Source of the DNA: Cotesia glomerata
Lineage: Eukaryota; Arthropoda; Insecta; Hymenoptera; Braconidae
Assembly (NCBI RefSeq): GCF_020080835.1
Contig: NC_058159.1
Coordinates: 12,400,001-12,464,000 of the forward strand
Reading direction: 5' to 3'
DNA: 64,000 bases
Of the stretch, positions 55,907-64,000 are shown piece by piece. The position numbers were made by a program, and so were the translations under genes. The notes under the pieces were generated by a model. The model had not been told where the DNA came from and searched no databases. It worked only from the letters and a program-made list of their open reading frames with translations. The stretch's first letter is position 1; each line of letters starts with the position of its first letter.

Positions 55907-57325
55907 GTGACTGTGAACTTAGTCGACAACTGACAATCGAAAATTTTAACAATCGATAGCTCAGCGAGGAAATCGATTTTGACAAATAAAAAAATTGAAG
56001 TTGTTTTTTTTTTTTTAAATACTTGAAGGTGTATTTATTTGTAAATAAAAGATGATTTTTTTTTCGCGATGAAATTTTGAAAATAAAACTTTGACGAGTG
56101 CTCTAATCAACACTTTCAGATAAAAAAATCTAAAATTGAGTACTTACATTTTTTTTAAATGAATTTCGATTGTTATGCTTCCATCTAGTGGATGTTATTT
56201 TTATTTATTGAAAACTTTACTTACTGTAGTTCTTTCGCCCGGGAGTATTGAAATACTCGGTTTCAGCGCGGGAAAGGAATCATTTTAAATAAAAGAATTC
56301 TATTTATACGTTATTTAATTTTGATCAAAATTATTTAGTTGGTTTCAATTTATTATTCAAGTTGACAAAATATTAAAAAGCTTCAAAATATAAAATTGAG
56401 GTTTACAATGACGTGATCTTAGCAATCTAAGCTCTCGGTGAGAAGTGTCGTCACATAGTTTTTCCGAAGAGCTACAAACTCCGTTCTTCTCCCACTATAA
56501 CTCCCATACATATATCCGCTCTTGTACATATAAAAGTACCCATATTTCTACTACATTATTTATAAGTTATTTATAAGTTGGATATAGGATATAAATTTTT
56601 AATTTAATTTTTATATATTTCGTTGCAATATTATATTGAAGCAAGTTTAACAAAAATATGTTATTTAACGATCTTATTTTTTTGTTACATATTTGTTACG
56701 TTATTATTTAGCCGTTGAAACAAGGGATCATAGAATTTTTCTCACACGTGTCTTCTATGGCTTTTCCTCAGAATCTCAAGTACCTAAGGTTTCTCAGAAC
56801 TCAACTACAATGTCTCTTTGTACTCGATAATAGCTTATATTTATTTGAAACAAAATATACTCTAAATAATAAATATTCTACGATACAGAACCTAAACTTT
56901 CTAATTTGGATAGTGTTCACTATTTAAATTATGAATTAATAAAATAATTTAATATAATCTAAATTACATTTAAATTTGTACTGGCTGGTAGCGTCACCTT
57001 CTGGATGCATCTGGAGGCATTACACGATCGGCATTTAATTTTTTTTTTTTTTTTTGAAAAATTAGTAGCAATAAAAATTTTTAAAAATAAAAATCGGGAA
57101 ACACAAAAAAATGCAGGTCCTTTATAACACCAAAATCTACACCTGCATTTATTTAGAATTTCATTTTTTTTATTTCTTACCAAGTTAACAGTTTTTTTTA
57201 AATAATAGATATTTTTTTTTTTTTGGAAAAAACAAATGCTTTTAATTTGTCAAAATCGATTTCCTCGCTGAGATATCGATTGTTAAAATTTTCGATTGTC
57301 AGTTGTTGACTAAGTTCACAGTCAT
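55907..57325. mobile_element. 1.4-kb non-autonomous element with 8-bp target duplication
   Basis: Flanked by TTCATTTT at 55899-55906 and 57326-57333. Ends are GTGACTGTGAACTTAG and the inverted form. Inverted similarity continues (ACTGACAATCGAAAATTTTAAC, GCGAGGAAATCGATTTTGAC) for about 90 bp. Eight-base duplications are made by hAT- and P-type transposases. No ORF of note. It sits upstream of Sfmbt. Confidence 0.8.
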
Positions 57326-57360
57326 TTCATTTTTTGACTTGTAATAATAACATATATGGC

Positions 57361-57565
57361 ATGAAAATTATGTTAGCCGACACTCAAAAATTTTTGTTAT
57401 TTTTTATTAATTAAAAATTAGCATTAAAAAACTATTTTTTAAAAATTCCATGTATAATTTTTAAAATTTTATGCATGTAAAAATTTTTATTTTAATTTTT
57501 TTAAAATTATTTTTGAACAAAATAAATTATAAAAATTTTTAAATGTCGGCTAATTTAATTTTCAT
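57361..57565. mobile_element. 205-bp MITE with 9-bp target duplication
   Basis: Flanked by ATATATGGC at 57352-57360 and 57566-57574. The ends ATGAAAATTATGTTAGCCGACA and its inverted near-copy differ at two places. A 9-bp duplication fits a Mutator-type origin. Confidence 0.85.
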
Positions 57566-57574
57566 ATATATGGC

Positions 57575-58080
57575 TTATACTCTGGGTCTAATCCGATACA
57601 CCGACACGGCTCACTGAATTTGGCCCCACTTTTTTCGATTTTCGGATTTTTTTTATTTTTAATTGTTTGTTCGTCGTTTGTTCGTTAATGTTCGAATGTA
57701 AAAATTGTTTGTTCGTCTTTTATTTATTTATAATTAATTAAACAAATGATCACCCTTAAGTTGGCGCCCCCCTTACTAGATATCTTTATTTTTATCGCTC
57801 AGATTAATTAATTTTGATCAATTATCGTTTGTTCGACGACTATTGGTGATTGTTCGATCATAAAAACAATTAAATTCCCAATTATTAATTATTTTATATC
57901 TAATAAGCAGACCATCTGTTTTCATCTCAGAGTCTGCTACTCCAATGATTAATAATTTTTTAAACTATAGTTTTTTGTGGATGAAATAATGGAACTGTAT
58001 TAATTAATTTAATTTATAAAAATCGATTATGTATTCGATTTGCATTACTTGTAGGTATTTCAAGCTTTACTCTTCCAGTA
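57575..58080. other. Repeat-like spacer
   Basis: TTTGTTCGTCGTTTGTTCG-type words (57660-57720, 57825-57870) suggest an old repeat end. No gene. Confidence 0.4.
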
Positions 58081-58118
58081 AGTCTCGTAGGTAAATAGGT
58101 AGTGTGTTGGTCTTTAAA
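58081..58118 (+). other. 5' half of a split tRNA-like sequence
   Basis: TAGGTAAATAGGTAGTGTG followed by TTGGTCTTTAAA. Its continuation (AGCGTCAGGT...GGTTCGATCC) lies at 59391-59425 beyond an insertion, with the last 20 bp duplicated. Confidence 0.55.
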
Positions 58119-59371
58119 TTAGAAACAAGTGGTTTTAAAAAAGAAATATTTTTCCACAACTGTTAATGTTGCATATTTAGCAATTAAAATAAGATCGTTA
58201 TCATAACTAAGTAAACTAGTTCTAAGATTCTAAAATAAACATACATAAATATCCAATAATAATTATTAACATCAGCTACTCCAATCGAGGAGACTTACTG
58301 TTAAAACCAAGTTTTTCTTTTTTGTTTTTACAAACAAAAAAAAAAAAAAAAAAACAGAAATTATCTATGGCTATTTTTTAAGTTAATAATTGCAGCCAAT
58401 TAATGTAACAAAAATGTAATTTTTCAAAGCAAATAAAACTTCTTTAACCCTTCGTTGGTCGCGCTATGAGCGATTCCCCGCTTTTTTTTTTCAATTCGTT
58501 ATAAAAAAAAAAATAATTTTTTCCAGCCTTAAAAAATTTAGCTATTCCTTCTTCAATTCATTTAGCATGCACCTAAACAGTTTTTAAAGTTGTAGGTATT
58601 TTTATTAATTAGATATTAAATAATAAATGTCGTAAGAACATGGAATCGCGGCGATTCCCCGTAAGCACGACCAAACCCGACCATGAAATTTTATTCGCAG
58701 CATTGCCAATTATATGAAACTTGAATAAATAAAAACAATATGGCCGTCATCAGCTGTTATAGTTGTTATGCGCATGTCCCATAAAGTTATTTATTTAATT
58801 TATTTGTGCAATGTTATTGTAAGTAATTTTAATATAAAAATAAAAATATAAATAAATAAATATAAATATAAATATAAATAAATAAATATCATTACGTGGA
58901 TTGGATCACAAGAATAATAATATTACTACTGTGACTACAAAAGTATTTAATACTTTACTCATCAAAGCATTAAACCGGTACGTATTTTTTTCTCTGATAA
59001 AATATTTGAATATAACGTTTATGATTAAAATTAAAGTCACGATACTACATTACAATTAAATATTAAATAATTTAATTAAAATTGATTTAGCAGATATTTG
59101 ATAATTTTAAGAATTCTTTTAATAAATAAATTGAGTCAAAAAATTGACATGTAGAAATTTTTAATAAATAAAAAAAGCAATTTTTTGAAAATAATTTTTC
59201 GGAACAAATTAATTTTTATTTCATACCAACTCAAATTTTACCGCGCTTACTTAAAAGTATACTTGGCAACACTGTAAGAAAATTAACATTGCGCCGATTC
59301 CCTAACCACGCGACCAATGAAGGCGGGCAGTGAAGCGCGACCAACGAAGGGTTAAAAAAAAAAAAAAAAAA
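58119..59371 (+). mobile_element. Retroposed sequence with poly(A) and 20-bp target duplication
   Basis: Flanked by the 20-bp repeat GTAGTGTGTTGGTCTTTAAA (58099-58118 and 59372-59391). The insert ends in a poly(A) run preceded, once the nested MITE is ignored, by AATAAA about 10-15 nt upstream. These are the marks of LINE-mediated retroposition of a polyadenylated RNA. The source part is only about 325 bp (58119-58443), A/T-rich, with no coding sense that I recognise; it may be a 3' UTR. Confidence 0.8.
58448..59351. mobile_element. 904-bp piggyBac-like MITE with TTAA flanks
   Basis: TTAA at 58444-58447 and 59352-59355. Perfect 18-bp inverted ends CCCTTCGTTGGTCGCGCT. Inner degenerate copies of the same motif occur at both ends (GCGATTCCCCGC, CGCGACCAATGAAGG). 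CCC-starting ends with TTAA duplication fit piggyBac. There is no transposase. It lies in the start of the poly(A) tail of the retroposed insert, so it is younger. Confidence 0.88.
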
Positions 59372-59425
59372 GTAGTGTGTTGGTCTTTAAAGCGTCAGGT
59401 CCCCGGTTCGATCCCCGCTCGCGGT
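59372..59425 (+). other. 3' half of a split tRNA-like sequence
   Basis: Starts with the duplicated 20 bp, then GCGTCAGGTCCCCGGTTCGATCCCCGCTCGCGG (quoted as words: CCCGGTTCGATCC is the B box). Without the insertion the two halves would give a D-arm-like and a T-arm-like segment at tRNA spacing. Confidence 0.5.
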
Positions 59426-61828
59426 GAATATTTTTTATTTTTATAGAAATAATTATATATAATTATATCTAATTATATATGATTAGATCTGGCCAATTTT
59501 CAGATCTAATTATATATAAGTGATTATATATAACTATCTATGATTAGGCAAATTCATTTTTTCTCGGGTGAAATATTTTTTTTTTAAGTAATCTTCGTTT
59601 TGTTCGCAAGATGCTGAGTTTGTTAGACTGAAATTTTTTTTCTAATGGAGTTCAATCGCTTGGTTATTTTTCTCCTATTTTCGGTAAATCTCCTAATTTT
59701 CTACTAATTTGAAACCTATAATAAAATACTATAAATTAGAATATTTGAAATTGCATTTTATTGTATGTTCGTGTCAGTCTCATATAGTTAAATAAAAATC
59801 GTCTTGAATTAACGACACTCAATATCCAGGTTATCAACAAGCCAGCACGTATCTCATTGTTTTAAATATCGTCTCGATTTTTACACAGTAGTTGATCTGT
59901 TTCAGCTAAATCATCAAACAGATGTTTAAATAAATTAAACAAAGCAAAACTAATTGTCTATTTGTCTCCATACTTTAATATCACCTTCAGGATGATTCAG
60001 AGTACATATTTGAACCAAACGCATAATTAAGGTCTAATGCTCTGTCCTAAAAAAATGATTAAAAAGTTATTAATTGTTTATAATTATAATTATCAAAATG
60101 CGTACTCTAACCTACACAGCCCACTAATTTTGAAATTACTTTTAATATGAATCCGCTATGTCTTCAAGCCTGCTGGCAGAATAAGAGCAAAGGTTGATAG
60201 TCTTCATTGAACAATCGCGGGTTAAAGCAATAAATTTTTTTTGTCATTAAATCATCAGAATTTTCTTTAATATTAATAGATTCTTGTTCTTTATGATTTG
60301 ATATCTTAATTCAAATTTATCTTTTATTAAATAAACTATGGAAATACTGTAATAATGATATAAATATCATCAATAAAATTTATAAACGTTCCTCAACTTT
60401 TGTAATATTGAATACTTATTAAACAACAATGTCGAATATCCATGAAAATATCCACCAACACAGTAAAAATCTCATCTTATGTAAAAATCAGCAAGTATAT
60501 TAACGCAGTTTTCTATTCTATTCTGAAATTTATCATTCCAAGTTTTAAACGGGTTATCAAAGATATGTTTGCATAACTGTTTCATCGATTAACCCATGGA
60601 TGAGCTTAGAGAGATTTATTCACCAGTCTCGTTCAACTCAATCGTACCATTCATTACAGTAGCTAACGTTGATAACCAATGTTCAGTGAGAAAATTCGTT
60701 CATGCCTACTTATTAAAAGATCAATTAGTAATTAGACTAAATATAAAAAATGATCACAAATTTTAATTTATAAATAAAAGGACTCACCGTGTCTTATAAA
60801 ATAATTCATCAAACACACCGTCAGTCAAAAATGATTCTTTACTGTTTTTAAAATAAGTATATTTATTGAACTGGATTCATTTTCTTGATGGAGTTAAATG
60901 AATTGAATTGAATTGAATTTATTGATTTATGCCAAAGCCTTCACTGGCCAGATGGCAAATGATTTGGTTATAGTTTTTTAATTCTTTATATTTAATCTAT
61001 CAATAAAGTTATTTTCGTTTGATAGTAAAATATTTCATTGTAAGTATAAAACATCAAAGTTAAACCGACTTCCTGTAATTGTCTCGAATTTTAATTTCTC
61101 TCAGATTTTCTTAAGGAAAATAACACCAATCATCATTATAATTGCTAATAATTTCAAACTCTTTTATTATTATATCACAATAAATATTATGAAATTTTTT
61201 CTAAATCAGGCTCTTTAATTAAGCACTTAAGTCATAAATTAATAAAAGTACACTCAAATTTCATCATTTAATCCAAACTTCTTCATTTCTTAAATAATTT
61301 TGGTAATTATACAAATCAATGTTCATTCTTAGTTAAAAACCAAGTCAAAATACTAAAGTTATTTTTTATAAGATACCACATAGTGAAGATTCATTTCAAA
61401 ACATTCAGAAAAATAAATTATATAAGTATTGAGACACTGAAGTCAAATAATTTATCTTTTCCTAATTTACTTTAAGATTTTAATTAATTACTCAATGAAA
61501 GATAATAAAAATTAAGCAGATTGAATTAATTAATAAAGAATCTATACTACTTGAATAGCAATGTGAAAATGATAAAAATAAGTCACACAATTATAAATTC
61601 AAATATTTTGAAGTTTATATTTAAAAATAAAATTAGCTTAAAATTTTTAAAATTAAAGATCGAAACTTAATATTGCATATTTAATCTAAAAATACTATAT
61701 TTTAATGTTAACTATAATTGCTTATCATTATTACTATTTATCATTGGTCATTTTTTCTAAAAAGTATAAAAATAAAATCACAAGAACATAACATTCTTTT
61801 ACTCGTTAAAAAATCACAATTAAATGAC
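59426..61828. other. AT-rich region with gene-like debris on the minus strand
   Basis: Positions 59450-59550 hold the ATTATATATGATTAG repeat also seen at 33060 and 36940. Three minus-strand stretches look like old exons: about 60045-59960 (RLVQICTLNHPEGDIKVWRQ), about 60235-60145 (MKTINLCSYSASRLEDIADS) and about 60695-60620 (LTEHWLSTLATVMNGTIELN). I could not join them with legal splice sites. Around 60900-60960 a (GAATT)n run borders TTTATTGATTTATGCCAAAG, which resembles a LINE 3' end. Confidence 0.4.
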
Positions 61829-62885
61829 TCATTGTGGTTCTAAAACATAAAAAACTCCGTGAGGCTGCAATTGAGTGCTAGGTGACACATACTCAGGTTT
61901 CACTTTGAGGTCATTGAATTTTTTCCAACTACCTGATATTTTCCTACAGTATGCAAAATAATGACCGACATCATAAGCTGCTACTCCAGACAATCTGAAA
62001 ATTTACATAGAATAATAATTTTTAGCTCTAAATACATACATGTAAAAATAATATAAAATAAAGTTAACTAACCGGTAACATAAGTCAATATAAATTGCAT
62101 CCTTATTGTGAGCTTTCAAAGTAATTTTAGCTGGAAGTTCGCTTAATGTACAGGTACGTCCAGATGATTCCGTGCTACTTCCACGAATATCTAATTCAAT
62201 AAAAATGCACTCTTTAGGAGTATAATGACGCGTTTGTTTCCCAGATTTACACAATGAACACGAAACATTAAAAATTTTCGGATGAAAATCTAGAGCTTTT
62301 TCCAATGAAGAGAATCCTTTTTTAATTATTACATTATGGTTAACGAATAGAACTGGTAAAATTTTTGTGTAAGAGTAACCACAACCTGGATTCGAACACG
62401 TCATCTCTTCAAGTACTCCAGGTACCTCTTGCAACAATATCTTCCACAAATTTATAATATTGTCTTGACAATTAATAGTCTGACATAGCACAGAGTAAAT
62501 TTTTATAGATGGCCCACTGTTCATAAAATCTGATAAAAATTTTAAAACTGGAATATTAGATTGTGTGAGAAATTCATGAAAGTTTGGATGTTCTAGTGCA
62601 CTATGAAATAATACTTGAACAATCGTGTGAAAAGGACACGTATTGTATACTATCCAATTTTGTTTATTGAAAAAAACCGAACCAGATAAATTGCCATTAT
62701 TTAAAACAAAAATTTTTTTCACTTTTTCATTAATTAAATTGTTTTGGAGTTTTACTTCAGGATAATTCTGAAAATATTTGGTTTCTTTTTTATTGTCCAT
62801 CTTATTCTTATTTATCTCTTCTACAGCTTTAAGTAAACAATCATTATTTACTTCAATAGAAGGTAAAGTCAGTTGTAATATTTAC
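61829..62885 (-). CDS. USP-family deubiquitinase-like domain of a transposon protein
   Basis: Two exons: about 62885-62073 and 61994-61829, joined by GT-AG in phase. The Cys box is NTCPFHTIVQVLF (catalytic Cys in the usual NTCxxxxxxQ context). The His box GHYFAYCRKISGSWKKFND has the usual Trp-x-x-(Phe/Tyr)-(Asn/Asp)-Asp ending. Two Cys pairs between them (CSNPGCG, CSLCKSG) match the zinc-binding fingers common in USPs. It ends VFYVLEPQ with TGA at 61829. Upstream, the frame joins the transposase-like part through a one-base shift near 62885. The USP part is intact and would be about 320 residues. The activity is inferred from motifs. I recall the same type of USP domain in multicopy insect proteins tied to transposons. 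Confidence 0.75.
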
Positions 62886-64000
62886 GTTTTTCTTGTTATC
62901 ATTATAATTGTTTTCATTTGGACTAATTTCTGTGATTTGTGTCGACGATGAAACGTTTTCCAAGTTCTCCGATTTAATTGAATAATCATGATCATGGGAA
63001 ATTGAGGAATCGTTATTTGTGCTTTCACTATTAACAAATATAATATCATCATTTTTTTCATCATTTTCTTCTTTTGTTGGATTTTCATAAGCTGTCCATG
63101 CATTTCTAGTAGTTTTTTCCTTTCCTAGCCCTTTCCAGTTTTCAAACCATTTTCCGTGTTCACATTCATTTATGTCATCCTTAAATTGATTATCAACAAT
63201 GAACTTATTGACTTTAGCTCGAAATATACAAATGCCACCTAATAATTGTGATATGTGAAGCTTTAAAAATTTAAGAATCGTAGTAGGTAATTTAAGTTGT
63301 TGCTCTAAATCCAATTTTAAATCTTTAAAGTCACCTTCTACGAAACAAGATGTTCCTCTAGACATCGTCTCTGGAGTGCAAATATTTGTAAAAATCGGAA
63401 ACTCTTTAATTTTTTCTAGTAGTCTGTCGTATAAACCACGTACACGAAAGCTATTTAGATTCGACCCAGTAAAAATAATTGTATTAGCTTTTCGACTTAA
63501 ATTATCAACCCACGTTAAAATGGAGACAGACCAACCGAGGTGATCTGTATCAAAATTAGAAAGCTTATCCAGAAAAATTTTTTCGTCCGAATCAGGTTCA
63601 TCTAAATCACTTTCTGCGACTTTAATGTTTTTATCAGAAATAAATCCCTCCAAGCGTTTTCTGGCGTCTAAAGGGGTCATACAGATATTATCAACAGCAA
63701 TTATTGAATCTTCAAACTCTGTGCTCGGAACAATTAGCATTAAAATAAAAATTTCTTCCAGTTGTTTTAAATCTCGACAGTCGACAATTAGCGCCATGCA
63801 ACGGATAAAAAAAGTCTTAACTATTTTACTTAATGCTGATTCAAAACACTTCCACTTAGACACAAGAATGGATGAAATGTGCAGTATCTAATCTAATAAA
63901 CGTGTTGGGGCGTTTATTAGTTCCAATAATTAATGCTTCAAAACAAAAATTAATATATTCTTTTAATGTTTTATTATTAAATGCAATCGACATCGCATTT
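62853..64000 (-). pseudogene. Transposase-like protein upstream of the USP domain, frameshifted, partial
   Basis: Reading in from the window edge: LKEYINFCFEALIIGTNKRP, then TFIRLDTAHFIHSC, a one-base shift near 63860, then KWKCFESALSKIVKTFFIRC, WSVSILTWVDNL, FRVRGLYDRLLEKIKEFPIF and an acidic C-terminal linker. The RLDxxHFI block followed by a WKC block is, from memory, typical of a multicopy arthropod transposase-like family that carries zinc-finger and protease domains. A second shift near 62885 separates it from the USP frame. The gene continues beyond the window on its 5' side. Two shifts suggest a decayed copy, though assembly errors in homopolymers cannot be excluded. Confidence 0.6.

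Overview
This is eukaryotic, AT-rich, repeat-packed DNA from a draft animal assembly: there are spliceosomal introns, CA/TA microsatellites and two 100-N gaps. The two host genes (Sfmbt and Arpc2) and the transposon families (R1-clade LINE, Tc1, Kolobok-like, Helitron-like) fit an insect. A hymenopteran such as a parasitoid wasp is my best guess, but that is inference only.

Layout. 1-2.3 kb: a decayed minus-strand transposon gene with four in-frame stops, and one end of its element. 2.46-16.4 kb: a giant inverted duplication. Its spacer is a Tc1-like element (5822-8374, TA duplication), and its arms carry Helitron-like ends plus an R1-clade LINE inserted into (AC)n. The right-arm LINE is nearly full length (9672-14865, minus); the left-arm LINE is reduced to about 380 bp. 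17-22 kb: a Helitron-like fold-back carrying a tRNA-like sequence, a 15-bp minisatellite, a small inverted-repeat element and a CCCTGGCGG-ended element with a second tRNA-like sequence. 22.1-27.2 kb: a second LINE (minus) whose ORF1 is interrupted by a TTAA-flanked Kolobok-like element that contains an assembly gap. 28.8-30.5 kb: Arpc2, the Arp2/3 complex subunit, plus strand, six exons seen and the first coding exon not found. 30.9-45 kb: almost only repeats, including two direct copies of a 0.5-kb repeat, three hairpin elements with related flanks, another R1-clade copy beside (CA)n and a 606-bp tandem duplication. 46-49.3 kb: a fragment of the first transposon family, followed by a complete-looking 2.2-kb element with ~335-bp terminal inverted repeats and a 346-residue ORF. 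52.1-55.2 kb: Sfmbt, a four-MBT Polycomb-group protein, minus strand, three exons. 55.9-59.4 kb: three non-autonomous insertions with clear target duplications, one of which splits a tRNA-like sequence. 61.8-64 kb: a transposase-like gene joined to a USP-type deubiquitinase domain, minus strand, frameshifted and running off the window.

Only Sfmbt and Arpc2 look like ordinary host genes. They are unrelated in function (chromatin repression; actin nucleation) and sit in separate islands. Everything else is mobile DNA, often nested, so the order of insertion can be read from target duplications. The most unusual items are the palindrome built around a Tc1 element, repeated capture of tRNA-like boxes by unrelated repeats, the protease-transposase gene, and the 47-49 kb element with its cysteine-rich ORF.
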